NCBI RefSeq assembly: GCF_037975245.1
Contig: NC_092577.1
Location: 11,846,013 to 11,910,012 of the forward strand
DNA length: 64,000 nt
Source of the DNA: Apostichopus japonicus
Lineage: Eukaryota > Echinodermata > Holothuroidea > Aspidochirotida > Stichopodidae
Direction of reading: 5' to 3'
Part shown: one piece after another, positions 35,481 to 46,876 of the stretch
Position numbering within the stretch: position 1 is the stretch's first letter
Layout of the letters: every line of letters starts with the position of its first letter
Translations under genes and position numbers: made by a program
Notes under the pieces: generated by a model
What the model was told of the DNA's origin: nothing
The model's input: only the letters and a program-made list of their open reading frames with translations
Database searches by the model: none

Positions 35481-36640
35481 TTGAACTCATTCCTTTTTCT
35501 CATACGTAACTAAGTAGACTTTATCTCTAAGTAGAATTTTTATCTGACCCTCCGTCTCGTTACTTTCTGTTACACTACAACGCTTCGCTACAACGTGTTG
35601 AACTACTGTATCCTTGCCTACCATTCAGCTACATCAGTACTGCAAGTAAGTGACGACTTGAGGTCTAGGCTATTAATGTTGTTTTGGGGAATGCAGCTTT
35701 GTAAATAAACTCCAGTTTTAAGGTAAACGTCATGTCATGTTTTGAGGAATAACGTGTGAAAGAATCACTATCCTTATTTAAGACCTAACAGGTCTAGGTT
35801 AATTTTGTATTAATATGACTAGACCAAGACCATTTTATTTATATTGATAATTAACAAAAATGTGGCAACTTCCAAAGTAGACAATATGCATATCTTTACA
35901 GAGTTACTTAACGTTGGACAGGTGTTTTCCTTCACTTTTTAATCGATTCCATATAATTAAACATTTTAATAGTAGTTGAAGATTCCACATCAATTTAAAA
36001 TATCCTCAATAGGTAGTTCTTAGTTAATGTTAATTTTGAAATAATTAAAGTCCCTGGTCCTGCTTGCAAATATATAACCCTTCATTTAACAGTTAAATTA
36101 ACCCCAAAATATAAAATCAAAGAAGTCACCTTGCAAAAGGTAGGTATTATTGTAAACTACTTAAAAGCATCTACCACATTGATAGTGGAAGTTTCTCTTA
36201 TGTGTTAATATAAACCACACACGAATTGTGATGTTTATTTTAATTTTCTTTGCAATCATTGTTTTTTTCTCTCTGATCTCTCTGACATCTCTGACAAATC
36301 CTAACAATTGCAGTTCAGAAAGGTCGTTATACGATAAGCACCGGCACTCACCTCTGTTGCGCCCTATGCCAAGGAAACACGGCAGCTGACGCGTACCAGA
36401 GAAAAGAAAGGGTTTGTGTGTGAAAGATAGATATTGGTCATCTTTACTTTTAAAGATCCTACAATCACTAGAATTCACAGAGGAAAAAGATAACAAACAA
36501 CATTGTTTTTGAATGGTGATTACAACTTATCACAATGTATTATATCTTTTTTTCTATTAAATATATTTACGGTTAAAGTTCAACAAGGTATCTGTGTGAA
36601 GTAAGGGTGTTCCTTTTCAAGACGTGCAACAGTGAGCTCT
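35481..36640. other. Unmatched spacer, no gene seen
   Basis: AT-rich, without homology to the TRIM units that I can see. On the minus strand a strong donor-like site (CAGAG|GTGAGTG) lies near 36349-36359, within the most GC-rich patch of the region. A lone non-coding exon is possible but unsupported. Confidence 0.3.
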
Positions 36641-38493
36641 AGCTGCAATGCTTTGAGGCGAGAAAATTCTACAAGAGTGATGTTGTGGATCGGACAGAAT
36701 CTGAGCTTTATTGTAACACTTATAAGGCACTTCTATTTCTCTCAACATATACATACAGAACAGTCACACATGAAACATGATAAAAAAATATTTTTACATG
36801 ACGACAGCTTTTAGCTGTACGGTCATAAATAATCCTGTGCCATCAAGAAAGGAGTTGGTGGTGTGTGTCAGTGTGTGTAGGGGTGTGGGGGTTGCCTGTT
36901 CTTTTACTTTAAACTACCATGGATATGAATCAATGCACAATACAACATTACTGTATAACTCACTGCACATTATAGCACAAAGATTAAACAATCTGCATGC
37001 ATCATACTTATAAAAGAAGGAATTAGAATTTAAGACATTAAATTTAGTGTTAAAGGAACGAATATAGGTCATAGGAATCAAGTCTACGAACACTCAAACT
37101 TTATCCTTGCGAAAAAATATGGAATATCATGAAATCAAATTATCAATGATACAAAGCCTTCAGCTTAATCTTCTCTCTCATCGCCGTCTTGTTTGTGAGG
37201 TCACCACTCCATCAAATGCACATTTTAATAAGCTTATGCCGTGCTAGTTAGAAATAAATTAAAATATGATATAACAAAGGTATAGATATAGGAAAAAAGC
37301 GTCATTGTCACTCCAAAATATTCGACACAAGCTTTCCAATACAACTAAACCTATTTCCTCAATCTAACGACGTGTAACAACAACTCCCTAACCCCAATGT
37401 CCGTCCTCTTTAATCTTAAAAAATAAAAAATAAATAGAAAATGGATGAAATGCAATAAACAATAAAGTTACAAACTTAACGAAGTTCTTTTTGCTTTCTG
37501 TCAAAGCATCAACACATTTCTGCTCAACGTCATAATGATTCACATATATGTTATAAAAGTTAACTTAGTGAATGCCAGAAATTTTGTGTATACATCAAGA
37601 ACTACTGATAATATGTGCTGATTTAAATAATACTAATGATCAGCTGATTAGTTTAACTTAGTGTTGCGTGTATATCGAGTACTTTGAATTGTTTCTGTGT
37701 GCATTAAGAACCACGGAGGTGCAGTTAGAATTGTATAAGCGGTATGTACAACAGTGGTCTTTTTCAATAATAAGTATAAATAAGTTTTTGTGTCTCTATG
37801 AGATACTGCTGATGTCGTGTTTAGGTGAAGGTACAATCGGCGGTGTCCATGCCTATATAAATCGATGCATTTTCAATAATTAGCTTGCATTATTTGTTAT
37901 GTGGGTATCAAATACTTTGGCTATGATATACCGGTTTAGTACAAGCACAAACAGCTGTGTAAAGTAACACTCGTCTTAAAGCAGAAGATAATTCCCGTGG
38001 AGGCCAGAAAGAAAAGCCAGATGATGAATATGTTTTAATAGAATTGATAAACTGTCTGACTTTGAATTAATTATGAGCTGAATTTGTCATCATTTCAATT
38101 AATTTATCATTGTTTTAGTATATCCCTGTATTTAATGCAAACATATCTGTATCTCGATTAGTACATTCTAGTCCCTGCCATACTTCCGACGTGTAGAAGA
38201 GTGAAATGCTCTCACTATGTGAAATATCTCAACCATGGAACTACTACTTTAACTTCACTACTTAAAACCAGCTGCTTAAATATAGAAATGAATATAATTC
38301 ATACTCATGTTGTTTTTGGATATCATCCGTTGGAATGGAAATAGGAAGCAGAAATAACCAAACAAATATAATAATCAAACGTTTGTTATAGTAAATGTAA
38401 GAGTCGTATTTCTCGATGAACAAATTTATGAATTAAGTTTAAATGCACCTTCTAAGGTTCTGTCTAGTTATACGTTGAAATATTTTCCTTAAT
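36641..38493 (-). other. 3' flank of TRIM copy E
   Basis: Homologous to 14161-15366 and 22780-24434. A candidate ATTAAA poly(A) signal on the minus strand lies at 38131-38136, about 360 nt past the stop. Confidence 0.5.
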
Positions 38494-40678
38494 CTACGTC
38501 ACTACTAGACCGTATGTGTACAGCATTCTTGAAGCCGATGTTGCTAATAAAAGTTTTTCCGTCCCATCCTTTTCTAGCGTTGCCAAACAGTGAGCGTCAT
38601 CAGGTACTTTTCTTTTCAATAACTGTCGACCATCCTGACTGTATTGTACCAGCATACATCTCTCCTCATATGAACTCCATAACATGTATATGAAATCGTT
38701 CTTGTCTGTACAGACACTGTAAGAACTCCAGTCGCATCCTTCGAGATCTGGTTTGGTGAATGTATACATTAGTTTACTCTCTGATTCCTCCATGGTGACT
38801 GCATATGCTTTACCACTATTGTAGCAACAGACAAGGAGATTACCTCTATGCACAGTGATATCAAAAGCTCCATCGATTACATCTGGTAGGGTAATCTTGT
38901 GACTGTAAATTAACTGATCAGTAAATATATAAACATCTCTGCTGTTTGTACCGACAATAATATGATTCTTCACAGGATCAGTAGTTACACAACTCACGTA
39001 CTGATCAGATGGCCACCTAGTAATGACATCACGAATATTCTTCTTGCTATATGCACCATCACGTACATCGTAAATGCCGATGTTGTCAGACTTACCAACA
39101 GTTATAACTTTGAACTCTGATAACAGGCAGCAGCGACGATATACATTGAAAATGCCCCTATCATTCTTGAGCTTATTCTGCAGTTGTATTTCTCCTTTCA
39201 TGTTGACCACAGTGATGTGCGAGTACCCTTTAAGTGCCCTACCAGTTATGACGATATTGCCAACTCCGCTGCTTGTAATACCATTGATCCACCAACGTTT
39301 AGCTTTGATTTCTGCAACAACAACAACTGACTCTTCATACTGAGCAATCATGACGTTGTCTTTAAAAACATCAGTTAAATCACTGATAAAGAAATCAGAT
39401 AAAGATTCTAACTCTGGATATTCTTTTCCAATTTCTTCTATGAGAGGTTCACATGCTGCTCTAATATCAGGGATACACTGAGCGTATGTCCAATCGTCTT
39501 GAGAAGCAAGAATAGATGAGGTCGTTGCTGTAAAGTTCTCGTAAAGTTTGATAATCGTGTCACAATAATCTGACATTTCTTTCAGCTCATCTTTATTTGT
39601 TTTTAAACGCAAATCTTTGATTGTTATTAAATCCTTTAAGCAGACATTTAAGCTATCAAGTTTGCTAATGAGTGCTTGCTCAGTTTTATCACATTTCTGA
39701 TTAAATTCTTCGTAATCGTCGTCATATTGTCTTTTCACTTTTTTCCTAATTTTATCATATTTCTCTCTTACTTGGTTTAATTCCTCTTCTAAAGTAATGG
39801 TAATCTGATCGTCTTGATCTCTTCCTCTGCTTTCTATATCCTTTAAGCCTCTGTTTCGTACTTCCGTACATTCGTCAAGTTTATCATTAATCTTCTTCGT
39901 CTGTTTCTTGTGCTGATCTATCAACTTTTGTGTCTTTTTCTCGGCATTTTCGTTTAGCTTCTGCGTCGCAGTTTCAATTTTGTTTGGTAAGTCGTATAGT
40001 TTGTCTCTGTGCTTGTTTAGTTCCGCAAGTTTTGGTTTCAAAACTTTTCTTTCACGTTTTGCTAGTTCAGATACGTCTTGTAGGTCATGACCTTTGTGTT
40101 TACTATATATACAGACTATGCATGCTGGTACATGTCGGCAAGTACAGCAACATAGCTGTGCCTCTTTTTTTCATGTGTATATGGCACTTGGGATCTTCCG
40201 TAAGTGTCGATAGTTTTTCCAGTGTAAGGTTCCTGGCCACAACATTATCCAATTTCAAAATGTGAGTTTGGTGATCTGTAAACATTTTACTTTTCACGTG
40301 AACCATGTAACATGGATCACATAAGAAGTCTCTACACTTAAAGCAGTATGCAAACACTTTTGTATTTTCCGAACAACTCACACATTGTTTTACATTTTCA
40401 TTTTCAAACAAGTTTTGCAAATTTACAAACTCAAGCATACTCTTCATATGAAAGTCAGTCTTGAAATCATCTACCCCATCTTCTGGTATGACATAATCCT
40501 GTTGACATAATGGACATTTAACCGTCCCATCTTGGCTGGCTTGAATAACTCTTTTTAAGCAATCCCTGCAATATCGATGAAGACATGGTAACAGCTTAGG
40601 TTCTTTAAACTGATTTAAACAAACAGAACACAGAAAGAAGTTCTCTGTCAGGTCTCTGAGAGGAGTTGCCGAGGCCAT
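38494..40678 (-). pseudogene. TRIM-like gene copy E with one frameshift in a T-run
   Basis: The RING (same eight ligands as B), first B-box and the start of the second B-box are read from the ATG at 40678 in one frame. The rest of B-box 2, the coiled coil and the whole propeller are read in a second frame down to the stop at 38494. The shift falls in a run of T near 40164-40171: seven T here, six T in the same codons of copy C (about 17020). Apart from this single extra base the gene looks complete, with total length 728 codons plus one base. As written it would give about 190 residues with a RING and one full B-box. A sequencing or assembly error in the homopolymer is a real alternative. The frame also extends upstream to 40726, but the start is set by homology. 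Confidence 0.9.
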
Positions 40679-42143
40679 AGTCTGAATCACGGGATTCTGT
40701 ATCAAATAATATAAAAATTTACACATCAGTGATGTAATTTTCCTATTCTAATCAAATTATTATCGAGCGTTTAAATTTGCCAAGGACTTTACGTTAAGGG
40801 AAACATTTAAACTCGTTTTTTTTTCTCTTGTTTTATTATGCTTAAAGTAATTTGTTTGAAACTCAGTTCTTTCATGGATACAAATAATTTTCTTTTAGCC
40901 AAAACTGTCAGCACCTTAAGTTTAAGAATAACCACCCTGCACCTGTCCACGGGGATCTTTATAACACAGATCATGTGTACGTCGTTGTGGAAGACTTTAA
41001 GATGTCATTTGTAAACAAAAATTGTTATATGTTTTGTGGATGGATAGATATTGACGGCACGAAACAACTTTGTGTGACAATTTTAATAGAGTGATCTGCT
41101 TTATGATAGCATAAAACTAACATCATTTGTAAATGAAGTTGCAAGGAGATTATTGTCAGTTTTAAAAGGGATTTAGGGTCTGATGGTCATTGGGAAACAT
41201 CATCAGTCTTTACGAATCGCGAAGCTTTTCAATTCTTATGACATTATTTCCCCAGTTTCTCTTTGCTATTCAAAATACTTCCTTTCAGGATGAGGACAAA
41301 TAATGGGTACCAAGGCATTATAGACAGTTTATTCTTAAATAACATTATCCAAATTTCAGTTCATTCTCAATGTTATTTTGCTACCAATGGTGAATGTTTT
41401 TTTTGACGATGTTATGTTATTTTTACTACAACAAGTTATATTCAACCTTCAACATTTAATACAGATATATAATAATACTTTTCACTTACTTTCATTTTTG
41501 TAAATTGCTAAGTATTTGAGTTGATGCAAATCTTGCTTTGATTTTATTGATCACGTATTTATTGTACATAAACCCTACAGCAGACTGGCTATACCCGTCA
41601 AATGAAGAATCATGCACTGCCCCGTGTACTTAGTTGTGATTTCCCTCGTAAAACATTTGATTTTATTCAACCCTTCAATATGTCTTCAACCAGATAAATG
41701 TGAGGTAAGATTAGCCTAGAATACTTCAACGTTTGTTTCAATTATGTTTCGAAATGAAAGTTTGCCCACCTATGATCAACACAAGAAAGGTGCTTAAATT
41801 CAAATTTGGACTTATACTGTTTCAATTTTCAATAGTTACTAGATTCATTCAGTTGAGATTCTATTAGAAATCAATGATTTTCAATGCATCAAATTGCAGA
41901 AAGCTGTTCCGCACCATCATAATTGAAATGTTTTAGTATGACAGCTGCAGGCACTACAAACAGGAACCCTAGTCTAGTAAATTCCATAACGCGCTACAGT
42001 ATAGTAAACGGCCGTTACAATGGAACCCAACGTACAGACTCCCAATGAGGATCTACTTGCTAGCAAGTGCATATATCGAACGATTTCTGTTTCATGGCAA
42101 TGAAAGACATTAGAAAATATATTGGAGTGAATGCTCACTTACC
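40679..42143 (-). other. 5'-UTR remnant and inferred intron of TRIM copy E (intron 40697-42142)
   Basis: The acceptor ATACAG ends at 40697 and the donor AAG|GTAAGTGA has its last exon base at 42143, both on the minus strand. At 1446 bp it is the shortest intron of the series, because a long block between about 41300 and 41450 is missing relative to B and D. No coding sequence was seen. Confidence 0.6.
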
Positions 42144-42398
42144 TTATTCTATTCGTAAAGATCTCAAACACAGAGGCTGGTCTTAAAACTAATGCATGTG
42201 CCTCAAAACAAAATAACTGCAACAAAACACAGTTAACAATACTTTTTCTTGTATGAATTACCGGTGTCACGTTTCACATAACGTTATACTGTACTCTGTG
42301 TATGCAAGTATATTACAACTCAATACGGCCTGTAGCGACGTGTTACAAAATTATCACTGAGGTCACGATCAAAGTAAGTTATCAACATAGAGCGGAAA

Positions 42399-43368
42399 GC
42401 TAGTTTTTTATGCAGGTAGGTTCGTACTATTGTGTATATTGAATAGCCAATCACAGCCAAGTTCATTTTGACGTCATCAAATATGACAAGGAAAGCATGA
42501 AACACTTAATATTTAAAGTCGATAAGTTCAACCTGACGTGCTAGCCTGAGCATGAAACACTTAATATTTAAAGTCGATAAGTTCAACCTGACAAGCTAAC
42601 CTGATGCAACAACAATGCTGCAGTAATCTCTAGCGAAGCTATTCCTTTAGCTTTAGCCATACACCGACTAAATTTTTAGTTTTTTAATATGAAATCTGTG
42701 TTCTTTCCAAATTTTGGAAACCTGGTAAGAATTCTTTGCCACAAATTTCCTATCTTAGTGATCTTCTTAACGTATCTTTGTGCATACGAATTGTTCAGGG
42801 AGTAGTTTTGCGAAATTTGCAGTTGACACAAAGTATTATTACTTAGACAGTCATTGAAAATTGAAATAATAACAGACCTACAAATTGTATCATTTAAAGG
42901 CTACTAGGTTAGGCCTAATAATCATTATTCTAAGTTTTGCCTTCACAGCTTCAGTGACACACATTACAAAAGATCTAGCATTTATCTAAGAAAGAATCAG
43001 AGGAACATTTTTTCTTGTTGTATGTGATGTGTTGAAGACAATACTGTATTTGTATTGAGTTCACAGTAAAGGTTGCACTTGGGAAGTTATAAAAATGCGA
43101 AGAAATGAAAAAGATTTCTGAACAAAAAATGCTTGGTTTGGGAGAAAATAAAAGATAAAAACGAGCTAATGACAACAACAACAATTTTCGGCAGATGTGA
43201 GATTCGAGCTCACAATGCTCATACAGCATCAGATTGACATTGTTTACAAATCTTACTGCTTTAGAGCGAGTGACACGTGCATATTTGATGACGTCAAAAT
43301 GAACTTGGCTGTGATTGGCTATTCAATATACACAATGGTACGAACCTACCTGCATTAAAAAAACTCGC
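42399..43368. mobile_element. MULE-like non-autonomous transposon with long terminal inverted repeats
   Basis: The left 42399-42485 and right 43280-43368 ends are inverted copies of each other, near-identical over about 87 bp. The 9 bp on each side (GAGCGGAAA and GAGCGGGAA) look like a target duplication with one mismatch. The homologous empty site is visible near 19688-19710 in flank C and near 31210 in flank D. Long terminal repeats with a 9-bp duplication point to the Mutator superfamily. No transposase is present. Each terminal repeat contains the CRE palindrome TGACGTCA. Confidence 0.75.
42495..42592. repeat. Tandem direct repeat, about 43-bp copies at a 55-bp period
   Basis: Two near-perfect copies inside the MULE-like element, at 42495-42537 and 42550-42592. 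Confidence 0.85.
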
Positions 43369-44274
43369 GAGCGGGAATTCCTGCAAAAACAAAAAGGCTT
43401 GCCAAAGATCAATGATTTTTTTATTGTCTATTTACCGATTGTATGGGAATTTTCACGTATCGTCGACGTGTTATATGTTCATTTCAGATCGAAAAGGTGA
43501 TATTCTGTAAAGTATTATTGGTTAAAATTTTGGAAGGGAACATTTTATGATTTAAAATGCAAAACGATTGTGTTCAAAATGTCTCTAGTTAAAAATTTGC
43601 ACCAAAAGAACGGGTCTGCCTTCTTTGATAATTTCAGACAAAAGTTTCCAAATATGTACCTTTTCCCGTAATGCTTAAATGTTTCACACTGTTAAATTTA
43701 CCAAAATATAACATTATAATTCTGCTTAGTTTCTGAAAACTTTCGATTCCCAAAACAGGCTTGGTGAGAGGACGAATAATTAGTCCGCACAAATTTCGTT
43801 AGTCTGGGTTGGGGTGGGGGGGGGGTGGAACGGTTCAATCGGGAGATTTCGAATTTCGGCCTGGGAAGAATAGGACTACTAATACTACGTATTTACCTTC
43901 CCTCCCACCTCCCTTTGAAGCCCCAAAGTATTTATTAGCAAAACGATGTGTTCATGGCTTCTTCTATTGACATAACTTATAGTCTAAATATGCCTCAGAA
44001 TCTGAATCTATTTCTTCTACAAAAGCTCAGCCCAATCTGTAAAAAAGACGGGCTATATTTTTAGTCCCCCCTCCCAACTCCCCACCTTTGAAACGCCACG
44101 CCACTGTACTTAGCGAACCTCAACTTTTTTCATGAGGCCATCAACAAATGATCCTAGCTGCTAAGCTTACCATGATAGATTGAATGTTGCTGATGTTTTC
44201 AAAGATCTTTCTTGGGATGATGCAGATGTTACATGATACACTCCTATTAGCGCATGCGCTGTATTGCCTTGCCC
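43369..44274. other. Continuation of copy E upstream flank, no gene seen
   Basis: Matches 19690-20610 and 31210-32170. It ends abruptly at 44274, where a TRIM relic begins in place of the expected continuation. This marks an old deletion or recombination joint. Confidence 0.5.
43806..43828. repeat. G-rich tract, G-quadruplex-prone
   Basis: GGG, GGGG and a ten-base G run separated by T. It is the counterpart of the tract at 20216-20240. Confidence 0.7.
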
Positions 44275-45612
44275 AGATAACAGACGGCAGTAACTCTAAT
44301 GTAAGTTGATCATGCTCTTATCAGTATTGAACCGATCCTGTCGTTGTGTTTCACATTTTCTGTTGACCAGAGGGATGTGTAAGTACTCTTACGTTGTATT
44401 TTGAGTTATAACAGTCTGGTCATCTCCTCTGCTTGTAATACAAGTGAAATATCTACCGCATTGATTCCTGCAAAATCAACCACTGACTCTTTATGTTGAG
44501 CACTCGTAATGATGTCAGTAAACCCTTGTTACATCACTGATAACGTAAATCAGATAAATATTTTAAGCTTGGATATTCTTTTTGCATTCTTCTATCAGAG
44601 GTTCAAATAAGTCTTTATATCAGGGATACACTGAGCGTCTGTCCTTATAAGCTAGAATATATGAGTTCGTTGCTGTGAAGTGTTCGTACCTTTTAAGATC
44701 CTGTTCGCAATATTTTGTTATTTGTTTTAGTTCTTCAGTTCCATTACAAGCTGGTCTTTTGCTGTAATCAAATTTTGCTGTTGTCAAAAATAAAGAGTAT
44801 TTTTATTTTAGTAGTTAGCATCTAGAGTTCCAAGGTTTCTACAGAGTGCGCCCTCAGTTTCATCACATTTGTTTATAAACTCTTCAGACTTGTTGTCATA
44901 TTCTTGGTTTGCTGTTTTCCTGATTTTATCCCATTTTTTCTCACTTGGCTCAATTTCCCTTCCATATTAAGAGTTATCTGACCGTCGTTATCTCGTCTTC
45001 CGATTCTCTTCTTCTGATTTCATCTGAACCTCGTTTTCGTTCCGTAGTGCAATCCGCAAGTTTATCTTTAATCTTTTTTACCTGCTGCTTATGCTAATTT
45101 ATCAATCTTTCTTTTTTTTATGGCATTTTCATTCAGCTTTTGTGTATCTGTTTGTATATTCGTCGTATACTTTAACTTTGTATTTGATTAGTTCAGCAAG
45201 TTCTTGTTTCAGTAATTTTCTTTCACGTTCCGCTATTCCAGTGACGTATGTAGGTCATGACCTTTTGCTTATGATAAGTACACGTTTTGCACACTGGTAC
45301 AATACCGCAAGAACTGCAGCATGATTGTGCTCCTTTTGTTTGGCATGTGCATAGCACCTGGGATATTCCGTTACTGATAAATTTATCCAGAGTCAAATTA
45401 TTTGCTTCTCATTTGTCCAATCTTAGAATGTGGGTATGTGATATCTACACGTTTAACTGATGATGTGAACCTTGAAACATTGCACACACAAGTAATCTCT
45501 GCACTAAAAACAATCAGCTAAAACTTCTGTATTCTTGAAACAGCCTACACATTTTTGGATATTCAAAATACTTTTGCAATTGACCGAACATATGAAAGTC
45601 AGTCTTGATACA
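44275..45612 (-). pseudogene. Decayed TRIM-like relic (copy F)
   Basis: Homology starts in the middle of the propeller (the SEFKV region) and runs through the coiled coil and both B-boxes, ending just after the codons before B-box 1 (near 45610). The last 200 or so codons and the RING are absent. There are many frameshifts and small indels, and no ORF above about 75 residues survives. It is far more diverged than copies B to E and G and so represents an older duplicate. A solo LTR lies 180 bp beyond its end. Confidence 0.8.
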
Positions 45613-45793
45613 ATTAAAATTGCTGTTATGATTATAATTGTGCTTGTGGTTGTGCTTGTGATTGTGCCTGTGCTTATGCCATAGCGAAAGGTGGAGCGAT
45701 AGCGTGGATAATATTAAACAAATAGATTGAGTGTTCAAAGAAAAAAATAGAAAGGGGCGATTCCACTCTGCGTTTTTAAAGCGTAACTTGCTG

Positions 45794-46872
45794 TGTTACG
45801 AGGGCCCATTGTAGCCTAACGCTAGTCACTGCTAGTGAGGAACCTAATGTTATAATTAAAGTATTGAAATTGCCTACGTGATAAATCAGTATTTGAGAAA
45901 TTAGGTCGGGTTACCGTGTCAGAATGTTATAATACACGATTGTTCTGGTATATTCCTTATGATGACACGCTGGTCTCGGGTTAACGTCGGTTTACGTGAA
46001 ATCGCGTGTAAGCTGTGCAATCTTCGTGGATTCTCTGGAATGTTCGCGAGATATGCAAAGGACTTCCAAGAATAGAGAAACTGGGTCAAGTGCATCGAGA
46101 AAGATCTGGAGGATTCTTGACATGGCGAATCGTATATAAACCCGCCCAGATCGGAGTTTCTCAGTTTCTGAACGAATACAAGCGACGACACATATTATAC
46201 AATTCTACTATATATCGTCAGTGCTCAACTGCTAGTAGTTTCTGAAGGATTGAGATATCGATGCCAAGATTGATTCTGCACTTCCATTCAGAAGTTTGAA
46301 GAGGACTTTGCTGTGAAAGTACAGTTTTCCAGTCTTTATTTCGGAGAAGGTGAAGAATTTCTGTCTCCGTTGAGGAAGTTCGTTACGCCAGGAAATGGTG
46401 GCTATAAAGCTGATTTTGGACTGACTCTGGTAATATTTAGTCGGCGAGAAGTTCGACTTGTGCTTCACTCTATTGTGGCTGAAAGTCCGTCTTCTATTTT
46501 GGAGCATCGCCGGAAAGAAGGTGACTGCTGTTTCTGAGATCGCGAGAAAACTTCGTCGAGGACCAGTGAATTTCGCGGTACAACGGACCGAGAATCGTCG
46601 TCATCGAGGTCGTGGCCGCTGAGGGATATCGCCGTTGGAAGAGACCAGCGTGTTTTAAAGTGTATCCTATCTTGTTAAGTTTGTGAGTAATTTTCTATAT
46701 ATTTGTAATTACCATTTGTTGTTGTTGGTTAAAACTCTATTGTTCAATATAGTTTACGTTCTCATTCAAATTCTCTAGACTCGTCAATTTGTCTGTGTTC
46801 CTTACGGAAACGAACCCAGGCTTGTGTCTCGTTAAAATTAATTATCGAGACCTCTCTCATTCCAACGTAACA
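45794..46872 (+). mobile_element. Solo LTR of an LTR retrotransposon
   Basis: This 1079-bp segment starts TGTTACG and ends CGTAACA, a perfect 7-bp inverted repeat with the canonical TG...CA ends. It is bordered on both sides by GCTG (45790-45793 and 46873-46876), consistent with a 4-bp target duplication. It has a TATA box on the plus strand at 46133-46140. No internal gag or pol region is present, so recombination between two LTRs probably removed it. Base composition is higher in GC than the surroundings. Confidence 0.8.
46133..46140 (+). promoter_or_regulatory. TATA box of the solo LTR
   Basis: TATATAAA about 340 bp into the LTR, followed by a GC-richer stretch, as expected for the U3/R boundary. 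It could still drive transcription to the right. Confidence 0.5.
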
Positions 46873-46876
46873 GCTG

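Noticed and set aside
40103-40726. A separate 207-residue RING/B-box gene in copy E
   Set aside because: It is the 5' part of copy E; collinearity with copies B to D shows a single-base frameshift, not a distinct short gene.
42320-42505. Small ORF at the left end of the MULE-like element
   Set aside because: It overlaps the terminal inverted repeat and is mirrored at the other end; it has no coding signature.
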